Assembly: GCA_039029535.1 (NCBI GenBank)
Contig: JBCCFW010000205.1
Coordinates: forward strand, 1 to 12,915
DNA length: 12,915 bases
Direction of reading: 5' to 3'
Origin: JBCCFW01 sp039029535
GTDB lineage: Bacteria > Acidobacteriota > JBCCFW01
Shown in pieces: positions 6,711 through 12,216 of the stretch. A model generated the notes under the pieces. It did no database searches. It saw only the letters and a list, made by a program, of their open reading frames with translations, and was not told the origin of the DNA. Each line of letters begins with the position of its first letter. Within the stretch, counting starts at the first letter, position 1. Made by a program: the position numbers and the translations under genes.

Positions 6711-7796
6711 CTACCGAGCGGCTCGAGCCGTCAGCAAGCCGCTGGACTCCATCTCCGAGCGGGACATCCAGTGGATGTCGTCGAAGGGTGCGGCCTCCAG
6801 GGTGCGGTAGTAGAAGTCGATGCCGCGGGCTCCCATCATCTCGCGGAAGTAGGCCTCTTGATGGGCGTGAGCGCGATGCCCTCGCTCGATCTCCTCCGCT
6901 GGCTTCCCCCGCCAGCAGCACCAGGCGTGGATGCCCAGGCGTGCCCCCGGCTCGGCCACCCGCGTGACGCCGGCCGCGAAGAGGTCGACTCCGCCGGAGG
7001 CGGCCATGCCGTTGGCCGGGATCAGCGTGGTGAGGCCCGCCGCTCGAACGAGCCGTCCGGCGTGGACGTTGACCTCGTCGTTCATCGAGCCGGGAACGTC
7101 TTGCAGGACGAGGGTCCGCACCTCGGGATGCTCGCGGATCAACGCGTCGAGCTGCGCATGGCTTCGACTACCCAGCACGCCTCGCAAGATCGCTCGTGTT
7201 CCCTCGATCTCGAGACGGGTCGTGCCGGCGCCGAACAGCGCCTCATTGAGACGCAGGTCGAGCTCGACGTCGGGATGCGCGCCTTCTGGATCGGACACCC
7301 GGCCGTGCAGGCGGATGTCACCGTCGGGACGACTGCGTCGGAGCTTCCCCTCGAGGACAGGCGCATCGGGCGACGGCTCCTCGTTCTCCGTCGCAGCCCC
7401 CACGCCGACGTGGAGCTCGACACGGCCGTTGGGGGCGCCGCTGCGTCGCACGCCGAGTAGGAGGGCCTGCGTCTCGAAGAGGAGGACGAAGCCGTCGTCG
7501 GCCGGCTCCAGGTCGACGAGCTCGTGCTCGACACCGTCGATGCGGAAGTGCGTGCGTTCGAGATCGCGCATCTCCTGCGCCACCACCGCACGGACCTGCT
7601 CGACGGTGGCGTCGGGTCCGAGCTCGGGCTCGTCCCCAGAGCAGGAGACTTGAACCGGAGCGAGCGAAAGCAGGAGAAGGATGACGGCGGAGGGCCGCAG
7701 CTTGCAGGAGGAAGGGAGAGAGACAGGGGCGTCCGGGGACCGTCGCGCGGGACGGCCCTCCCCGACGACGCCCGGGGAAGCGGGACATGCGTTCAT
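6711..7796 (-). CDS. Exported ClpP/SppA-fold protein (COG3904-like), putative lipoprotein
   Basis: This encodes 361 residues from ATG 7796, with GAGG 7 nt upstream. The N-terminus is long and Arg/Pro-rich (1-36), followed by a hydrophobic stretch A-V-I-L-L-L-L-S-L-A and then V-Q-V-S-C52-S-G-D. Cys52 could be a lipidated cysteine, but Gln at -3 is not canonical. Residues ~60-205 are not recognised. Residues ~215-355 match the periplasmic ClpP/crotonase-like family COG3904: a T-L-V-L-Q-D-V-P-G strand, A-N-G-M-A-A-S267-G-G holding the expected nucleophilic serine, then A-R-L-G-I-H290-A-W, the usual position of the catalytic histidine. A C-terminal I-H-W-M-S-R-S-E-M-E-S-S-G-L helix follows. Proteolysis is plausible but unproven, because the L-N-S-P-G-G oxyanion loop of the family is replaced by Q-D-V-P-G-S. 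It probably lies in the same direction-unit as its neighbours, with 89-99 bp gaps. Confidence 0.75.
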   Translation of the reverse strand: MNACPASPGVVGEGRPARRSPDAPVSLPSSCKLRPSAVILLLLSLAPVQVSCSGDEPELGPDATVEQVRAVVAQEMRDLERTHFRIDGVEHELVDLEPADDGFVLLFETQALLLGVRRSGAPNGRVELHVGVGAATENEEPSPDAPVLEGKLRRSRPDGDIRLHGRVSDPEGAHPDVELDLRLNEALFGAGTTRLEIEGTRAILRGVLGSRSHAQLDALIREHPEVRTLVLQDVPGSMNDEVNVHAGRLVRAAGLTTLIPANGMAASGGVDLFAAGVTRVAEPGARLGIHAWCCWRGKPAEEIERGHRAHAHQEAYFREMMGARGIDFYYRTLEAAPFDDIHWMSRSEMESSGLLTARAAR

Positions 7797-7895
7797 GACG
7801 TGGCCTCGGGTCAGACCGGGCGGTGACCACGCTGTCCCGCGACTCCGATCGGGGAGAGTGTAGCGCGCGTGGCTGGCACATCCGCGGACCGGGAG

Positions 7896-8408
7896 TCAGG
7901 AAGGGCTCCGGGTCTCGCAGCGCGCCAGCGCCTCGGCGAGAGCACGGCCGAGCTCGACGTCGTCCGCATCCTTGTTCACGCGGACGTCTCGCCTCTCGAG
8001 GGGCTCGAAGCCCTTTTGGTCGCCCCGGCTCCCCCCACTGCGATGTGGCTCCAGGACGATGTCGTCACCATCCTGCCAGGCTGAGACATGAGCGGCCTCG
8101 TCGTGCAGGTGCGGCCAGGACGTGACACCGAGTCCCTGAAAGAGGAGCTGCTCGCTCCGAGCGTGACCGGCCGGGAGCTCCTCGTCGCCCAGCCACTCGG
8201 CCAGCACCTCACGAAGCCCGGCACCGAGTTGCGGCGACCTCCCCAACTCGAGCGTGATCACCGGCTCGCGGAGATGACTCGCGCCCTCGCGGCTGACTCC
8301 CACGGCGTGCAGGACAACTCGCTCGTCGCGCCGATAGACGCTGGCGGATCGCGGCAAGCGAGGTCGTGCACGACGTCCGGTGAGGAGATGCCAGAGATGG
8401 GTGAGCAC
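7896..8408 (-). CDS. Small protein resembling CdiI/DUF1436-type immunity proteins
   Basis: This encodes 170 residues from GTG 8408. An in-frame TTG at 8468 would add 20 residues, but its purine-rich motif abuts the codon; neither start has an ideal ribosome binding site. There is no signal peptide, so it is cytoplasmic. The C-terminal part (residues ~113-165: D-G-D-D-I-V-L-E-P, R-G-D-Q-K-G-F-E-P-L, V-E-L-G-R-A-L-A-E-A-L-A-R-C) resembles the end of the contact-dependent growth inhibition immunity family, where an E-L-G-x-A-L-x-x-A-L helix closes the domain. That assignment is from memory of the family pattern and is tentative. No CdiA-like or polymorphic toxin gene is present nearby. The N-terminal ~100 residues contain V-V-L-H-A-V-G-V-S-R-E-G and a Glu/Leu-rich helical part with no recognised motif. 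Confidence 0.6.
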   Translation of the reverse strand: MLTHLWHLLTGRRARPRLPRSASVYRRDERVVLHAVGVSREGASHLREPVITLELGRSPQLGAGLREVLAEWLGDEELPAGHARSEQLLFQGLGVTSWPHLHDEAAHVSAWQDGDDIVLEPHRSGGSRGDQKGFEPLERRDVRVNKDADDVELGRALAEALARCETRSPS

Positions 8409-8482
8409 GTCGCGTCTTTCAGGGGGCCAGCCGAGCAAGCCAGCGTAGCACCGCCGCTGTCGCTTCAACTCCTACGAAGGCA

Positions 8483-8528
8483 GGCCGGACCGAGGCCCTT
8501 CTCGACGACGAGCCTCGGGCGTCCGGCC
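8483..8528. promoter_or_regulatory. Interrupted 14-bp dyad in a divergent intergenic region
   Basis: GGCCGGAC plus CGAGGC (8483-8496) is complementary to GCCTCG (8512-8517) and GTCCGGCC (8521-8528), with a 3-nt bulge GGC at 8518-8520 and a 15-nt loop. It lies between the divergent starts at 8408 (minus) and 8586 (plus). There it cannot act as a terminator between converging genes; an operator or a leader RNA hairpin are the simpler readings. Confidence 0.45.
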
Positions 8529-8574
8529 CATCCTGCTTGGTAAGCTTCGTTCACGGTTGCAGCAAGCGCCGGAT

Positions 8575-8580
8575 GGAGGA
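8575..8580 (+). promoter_or_regulatory. Ribosome binding site for the GTG start at 8586
   Basis: GGAGGA lies 5 nt before GTG 8586. It supports this start over internal ATG codons. Confidence 0.75.
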
Positions 8581-8585
8581 CTGCC

Positions 8586-9059
8586 GTGGCTGAGTTCCGC
8601 CCGATGACTGACGTCGAGTTCGAGGCCTATCTTCCGGCGGCCATCGAGTCGTACGCCGCCGAGCAAGCCACCGCGGGATACTGGACGGTGGAGGACAGCG
8701 TCGAGCGGGCTGAGAAGGCCTTCGCAGCCTTCCTTCCCGACGGGCTCGCCACTCCCGGACAGCGGCTCCTCTCCATCGTCGAGGGTGGCGAGGTGGCCGG
8801 CGTCCTGTGGGTCGGCGACCGGGCCGACCACTGCTTCATCTACGACCTCGAGATAGGGGGCGAGTTCCGCGGGCGTGGCCTCGGCAAGGCGGCGCTGCGC
8901 CACGTCGAGGCGGGGGCTGCCGAGCGAGGGCAGGTCCGGGTGGCGCTCCAGGTGTTCGCGCACAACGAGGCCGCGCGTGGTCTCTACGAGGCAACCGGCT
9001 ACGAGACCAAGGCGCTCCTGATGTCGAAGCACGTCGGGCCAAGTGCCGACAGAGCCTGA
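8586..9059 (+). CDS. GNAT-family N-acetyltransferase
   Basis: This encodes 157 residues, the usual length of a single GNAT domain, from a GTG with a good ribosome binding site. Motif A is clear: the beta-4 strand F-I-Y-D-L-E-I (84-90) followed by R95-G-R-G-L-G100-K, which binds the acetyl-CoA pyrophosphate. Motif B follows with N127-E-A-A-R-G-L-Y134-E-A-T-G-Y139, typical of the tyrosine-bearing end of the fold. The N-terminal part (D-V-E-F-E-A-Y-L ... E-Q-A-T-A-G-Y-W) is the pattern of small GNAT enzymes of unknown substrate. It would transfer an acetyl group to an amine in the cytoplasm; the acceptor cannot be told from sequence. It starts divergently from the minus-strand gene at 7896-8408 and ends 30 bp before the VOC fragment, which converges on it. 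Confidence 0.88.
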   Translation: MAEFRPMTDVEFEAYLPAAIESYAAEQATAGYWTVEDSVERAEKAFAAFLPDGLATPGQRLLSIVEGGEVAGVLWVGDRADHCFIYDLEIGGEFRGRGLGKAALRHVEAGAAERGQVRVALQVFAHNEAARGLYEATGYETKALLMSKHVGPSADRA

Positions 9060-9089
9060 GGAGTCTCGGCCCCACTCGCGTGGACGAGC

Positions 9090-9413
9090 CTAAACCGCGA
9101 CGAACTCCACCTTGATGCGGTCCGGGTCCTCGACGAAGAGCGCGTGGTAGTCCGTGCCACCGTTCGCGAACGGGTACTGAGCATCGTAGAGACACGGCAC
9201 CCCTCGTTCGAGACAGTGCTGTCGGAGGGCGTCCACTACCTCGCGCCCCTCCACTCCGAAGGCCAGGTGTTCGAGGCCGACCTGGCAGCGGTGGTACTGG
9301 CCAGCCGCATGCTTCTCGGCAACTTGCAAGAAGGTCAGTTCCCCGAGAGCTCGATGAGCGACGCGGGTTCCGCTCTTGCGGGGCCCACGCCCCTTCCCTT
9401 TCAGGGAATGGCC
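9090..9413 (-). pseudogene. C-terminal half of a VOC (glyoxalase-fold) protein, 5'-truncated
   Basis: Read on the minus strand, G-L-E-H-L-A-F-G-V-E is followed by a helix (V-V-D-A-L-R-Q-H-C-L-E-R-G-V) and Y-H-A-L-F-V-E-D-P-D-R-I-K-V-E-F-V. This is the second beta-alpha-beta-beta-beta module of vicinal oxygen chelate proteins, with the metal-ligand positions His (of E-H-L) and Glu (of K-V-E) present. The frame is open back to a TGA at 9414-9416, but the first module (normally ~60 residues) is absent, and the DNA beyond belongs to the plus-strand membrane protein gene. The only plausible start is TTG 9329, without a good ribosome binding site, which would give a 79-residue half domain. It is most likely a degraded gene. 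A small functional half-VOC dimerising with a partner cannot be excluded. Confidence 0.65.
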
Positions 9414-9444
9414 TCACTTCCTCCACTGCCTCACCCTGAAGCGG

Positions 9445-9452
9445 AAAGGAGG
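9445..9452 (+). promoter_or_regulatory. Strong ribosome binding site for ATG 9459
   Basis: AAAGGAGG, near-perfect Shine-Dalgarno, lies 6 nt before ATG 9459. It rules out the longer upstream open frame, which would run through the antisense of the VOC fragment. Confidence 0.85.
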
Positions 9453-9458
9453 ACCGAC

Positions 9459-9866
9459 ATGACGTCGTCCCAGCTCTTCCGTCTCGGTGCCGTGTCCTGT
9501 CTCGTCTTCGGCGCGCTGTTCGCCGCGGCCGCCCTCTTCCCTCCCGTCCGCGCCTTCACCACGCCCGTCCTGGACGGTCTCTTCCTCCGTGCTCCGAGCG
9601 AGCCCGACCGAACCTTCCTCGTCTCAGGGATCGCCGGCGCCTTGCTCACCGGCTGGGGCGTCATGCTCCTCGACCTCGCCCGTCGGCTTCAGCAAGTCGA
9701 CGGCGCCGCGGTGCTGCTCGCCGCCGAGCGCGGTCTCTGGGCCTGGTTCGTCATCGACTCGGCGGCGTCGATCGCGACGGGCGCCGCGCTCAACGTCATC
9801 GGCAACCTGATGTTCGTCGCCGTGCTGATCTGGCCCGCGCGACGGTGGCGTCGGTCGTTGGCCTGA
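9459..9866 (+). CDS. Small integral membrane protein of unknown function
   Basis: This encodes 135 residues with about four hydrophobic segments: ~7-27 (L-G-A-V-S-C-L-V-F-G-A-L), ~52-72 (F-L-V-S-G-I-A-G-A-L-L-T-G-W-G-V-M-L-L), ~92-110 (G-L-W-A-W-F-V-I-D-S-A-A-S-I-A) and ~111-126 (L-N-V-I-G-N-L-M-F-V-A-V). An Arg-rich C-terminus follows (A-R-R-W-R-R), consistent with a cytoplasmic end. The W-A-W-F-V-I-D-S...G-A-A-L-N-V pattern occurs in small uncharacterised bacterial membrane proteins. No catalytic or transport motif is visible. It starts just beyond the truncated end of the VOC fragment, in the opposite direction, and is followed 74 bp later by the FloA-like gene, with which it could be co-transcribed unless the candidate promoter at 9865-9895 is real. 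Confidence 0.82.
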   Translation: MTSSQLFRLGAVSCLVFGALFAAAALFPPVRAFTTPVLDGLFLRAPSEPDRTFLVSGIAGALLTGWGVMLLDLARRLQQVDGAAVLLAAERGLWAWFVIDSAASIATGAALNVIGNLMFVAVLIWPARRWRRSLA

Positions 9867-9895
9867 GACAGACCTCGACTGTCCGGTGCCATAAA
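9865..9895 (+). promoter_or_regulatory. Weak promoter candidate before the FloA-like gene
   Basis: GAGACA (9865-9870) and CATAAA (9890-9895), each 4 of 6 to consensus, are separated by 19 bp, with TGC directly before the -10. The stretch CCATAAACT is unusually A/T-rich for this window. The spacer is long, so confidence is low. Confidence 0.25.
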
Positions 9896-9925
9896 CTCTC
9901 CGAGCTCGGCCTCGCGACCGAGCCT

Positions 9926-9931
9926 GGAGGG
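9926..9931 (+). promoter_or_regulatory. Ribosome binding site for ATG 9941
   Basis: GGAGGG lies 9 nt before ATG 9941. This start puts the membrane helix at the very N-terminus, as in FloA; the earlier in-frame ATG at 9845 lies inside the preceding gene. Confidence 0.65.
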
Positions 9932-9940
9932 CCGTCCGCG

Positions 9941-10387
9941 ATGAATCCACTCTTCTTCCTGGCGCTGACGTTCTGGGCAGTCTTCCTGCTCCTCCTCGGC
10001 TACTTCATCCCCGTCAGGCTCTGGGTCCAGGCAGCCTCCAGTGGCGTGCCAGTGCGCACCACCGACCTGATCGGCATGCGCCTGCGCCGGACGCCGCCCG
10101 AGGCCATCGTTCTCCCCGCGATCCGCGCGGCCAAGGCCGGCTGCGAGCTCCCCCTCGCCAACCTCGAGGCGCACCACCTCGCTGGTGGCAACGTCGATCG
10201 AGTCGTGTCGGAGATGCTCGCCGCCCATCAGCGCGGCGAGACGCTCTCGCTCGAAGACGCCTCACGACGAGAGCTGGCGAGCCAAGGCTCCCTCGACGAG
10301 CTGCGTCGCGCCTGGTCCAACGCCAGCGAGGCCGACCGCGGAGCCTTCCTGGACGAGCTGAAGGAGGCAGGTCGCCGCGTGAGCTGA
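9941..10387 (+). CDS. Short FloA/flotillin-like membrane protein (N-terminal part of FloA only)
   Basis: This encodes 148 residues. Residues 4-22 are a membrane helix. Residues ~23-113 follow FloA closely: F-I-P-V-R-L-W, G-V-P-V-R-T-T-D-L-I-G-M-R-L-R-R, P-P-E-A-I-V, K-A-G, N-L-E-A-H-H-L-A-G-G-N-V-D-R-V-V, then S-L-E-D-A-S-R-R-E-L-A. Bacterial FloA is about 330 residues; after the membrane anchor and this region it has an SPFH/PHB-like part and a long Glu/Ala-rich coiled coil that drives oligomerisation in membrane microdomains. Here all of that is missing. Instead a charged amphipathic helix (S-L-D-E-L-R-R-A-W ... L-D-E-L-K-E-A) closes the protein at a TGA 11 bp from the convergent gene. No remaining FloA sequence follows in any frame, so this is either a genuine short form or an old truncation. 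The domain boundary and helix look intact rather than decayed. Confidence 0.8.
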   Translation: MNPLFFLALTFWAVFLLLLGYFIPVRLWVQAASSGVPVRTTDLIGMRLRRTPPEAIVLPAIRAAKAGCELPLANLEAHHLAGGNVDRVVSEMLAAHQRGETLSLEDASRRELASQGSLDELRRAWSNASEADRGAFLDELKEAGRRVS

Positions 10388-10402
10388 CTCGAGCGCGGTC
10401 AG
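10384..10402. terminator. Small hairpin spanning two convergent stop codons
   Basis: CTGAC (10384-10388) and GTCAG (10398-10402) pair across a 9-nt loop and contain the TGA of the FloA-like gene and, on the other strand, the TGA of the minus-strand gene. The stem is only 5 bp, so the case for a terminator is weak. Confidence 0.25.
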
Positions 10403-12045
10403 GGACAGCCGGCCGGGACGGTTCGTGCCTCCCCTCGCGAGTCAGTCCCCACCGGCCCCTCGCCACCCTCGTTCACGCCCGCGACGAGGTAGTACCAACC
10501 TCCTGAAGGACTCGGGAGCTCTTCGTCGACCGCCGACGGGCTCGTGAGGTCGGAAACCAAGCAACTCGCCGAGCCACCAGCAGCGAGCTCACCGAGCGCT
10601 CCGCGGTAGAGGTGAAAGCTCGTCGACGACGACAGCGCGCCGTCTTCCCAGCTCACGACCGAGCCGTCATCGACTCGCAGCGGCGTGGCAGCCCCCGGCG
10701 GCGAGACCTCCGTCGGCGGTTCGGCCACGACACCCGAGCAGGACCGAACCGCTGACGACGTGCTCCTCTGGAGAAGCTCGTGCGTCATCCGAGTCACGGT
10801 CACCGGGACCTCCGGAGCCGGCCGGTCGGCCAGGACGAGGTCGATCGGCGCCGACAAGGACGTGAACGGCACCCTCGAACCACAGGACTCAGGCAGCGTG
10901 CCCGAGGCGTCGAAGACGAAGAGCCCGGGATCCGGACGGTCATCACGCTCATCGAAGCCCTGGTACCGAGACCCCACGGCCAGTCGGCCGTCGTCGAAGA
11001 GCGCCAGGACCTGACCGGTCTGCCAGGGCTCACTCACGTGCAGCGTCTCCCAACGCCGTGAACCGTCCGGTTCGAGCGCCAGGAGCCAGGTGTGCGCCGA
11101 GGTCATCGCCCGACCGAGGATCACGTAACTCCCATCGGCCAACTGAACGACCTCCCGGAACTCGTCGAGCTCCTCTCCGCCATGGAGGAGCTGCCATTCG
11201 ACGTGGCCGCTCGAATCCACGGCCATGGCCCACCCGTCGAGCTGCCCGTACATCACCTCGAAGGCGAAGCCGACCATGAGAACTCCGCCTTCGGCCCGAG
11301 CGGTCAGGTCGCGCACGGTGTAGAAGTCCGGCGAGTCGTAGCTCCGGTACCAGCTCACGTCGAGCTCGGGCTTGAGCGCGAGGAGCCCGACGCGACCACC
11401 CGCCGTCCCACACAGCACGATCTCCCGCGTCGACGTCAGCACTCCCGCGACGGGCACGAAGCTCGCGTCGTATCGCCGCGCCCCCAGGACCGAGCCATCT
11501 GCGGCCGAGAGACGGACCAGCAAGAGCGACCGGTCCGCCTGACCCGCCACGAGTAGCTCGCCGTCGGGCAACTCGATGAGGATGGGATGCCAGTCGGCAA
11601 GGCCGGAGTCGTAGCCCCATGACCAGCGCAGCTCGCGCTCGGCGTCGAAGCTCGCGACGTGGATCTCGCCGAGGGGCACGTCGTCGCGACGCATCGACTC
11701 CCACCAGGTGACCACGAGGTCGCCATCGTCCAGGAGCACGGAGTCCGGAGCCTGGCTCGCCTCTCCGAGCCCGAACCGTCCCTCGCGCAGGATGGTCCCG
11801 TCCTCAGCCAGGTCCACCCAGCCAACGTCTCGAACCCCATCGTAGCGGTCGAGCCCCTCAACGACCGTGAGCCCGCTCCCCCGAGCATGAATGGCCACGG
11901 GCCGCCCTCCGAACTGATCGCGGTCCCAAGCCAGGCTTCCGGACTCGAGGGCACGAGCTGGAGAGATGGCGATGCCACCGAGGATCACGAGACCAGCGAC
12001 GAACGAAGTGAGGCGCACGGGGTTCCTGAGACGAGCCTCCGTCAC
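10399..12045 (-). CDS. Secreted beta-propeller-like protein with C-terminal tail domain
   Basis: This encodes 548 residues from GTG 12045 (GAGGGG just upstream). An alternative GTG at 12018, with AGGA 5 nt before it, would shorten the signal peptide by 9 residues and is almost as good. Residues 1-32 are a signal peptide ending A-R-A. Residues ~36-385 are repeated propeller-type strands of the form L-x-D-G-x-L-V/L-V-A-G followed by L-L-x-L-x-x-D-G-x-x-x-W (for example I-E-L-P-D-G-E-L-L-V-A-G and A-L-E-P-D-G-S-R-R-W). Residues ~386-445 are a linker with two Cys. Residues ~447-548 are the tail domain (P-P-G-A-A-T-P-L-R-V ... W-Y-Y-L-V-A-G-V-N-E-G-G-E-G ... G-C-P), fibronectin-III-like in its strand pattern. 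It is the downstream partner of the tandem paralogue ending at 12213. Ligand and role are unknown. Confidence 0.85.
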   Translation of the reverse strand: MTEARLRNPVRLTSFVAGLVILGGIAISPARALESGSLAWDRDQFGGRPVAIHARGSGLTVVEGLDRYDGVRDVGWVDLAEDGTILREGRFGLGEASQAPDSVLLDDGDLVVTWWESMRRDDVPLGEIHVASFDAERELRWSWGYDSGLADWHPILIELPDGELLVAGQADRSLLLVRLSAADGSVLGARRYDASFVPVAGVLTSTREIVLCGTAGGRVGLLALKPELDVSWYRSYDSPDFYTVRDLTARAEGGVLMVGFAFEVMYGQLDGWAMAVDSSGHVEWQLLHGGEELDEFREVVQLADGSYVILGRAMTSAHTWLLALEPDGSRRWETLHVSEPWQTGQVLALFDDGRLAVGSRYQGFDERDDRPDPGLFVFDASGTLPESCGSRVPFTSLSAPIDLVLADRPAPEVPVTVTRMTHELLQRSTSSAVRSCSGVVAEPPTEVSPPGAATPLRVDDGSVVSWEDGALSSSTSFHLYRGALGELAAGGSASCLVSDLTSPSAVDEELPSPSGGWYYLVAGVNEGGEGPVGTDSRGEARTVPAGCP

Positions 12046-12128
12046 TGCCCCTCAGACCAGGGGGGCTCATCGACGTGGGGAGGGCTCGTTCTCTCCCTCA
12101 ACTCTCACCACGCCGGATCCTGACAGCG

Positions 12129-12216
12129 GTCTCGGCCGAGACTCAGCCCAGCCGCCGCCCCTGCTGCCGGAATCACCGAGAGCACCGAAGGTGACAGGCC
12201 GTCTCTCGAGACTCAG
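12129..12216. repeat. Pair of related short inverted repeats between tandem paralogues
   Basis: GTCTC-GGCC-GAGACTCAG (12129-12146) and GTCTC-TC-GAGACTCAG (12201-12216) share their arms and the trailing TCAG. The second overlaps the stop codon of the gene ending at 12213. They could be weak terminators or duplicated protein sites ahead of the gene starting at 12045. Nothing else is seen in the gap 12046-12212. Confidence 0.35.

Noticed and set aside
6612..7460. A 282-codon plus-strand open frame opposite the ClpP/SppA-fold gene
   Set aside because: The minus-strand product shows family motifs and a hydrophobic export segment. The plus frame has no motif and begins inside the leader of another gene.
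9394..9408. A 6-bp hairpin TTCCCT/AGGGAA upstream of the membrane protein gene
   Set aside because: It is short, lies within the open frame of the VOC fragment and has no obvious role, so it is not annotated as a terminator.
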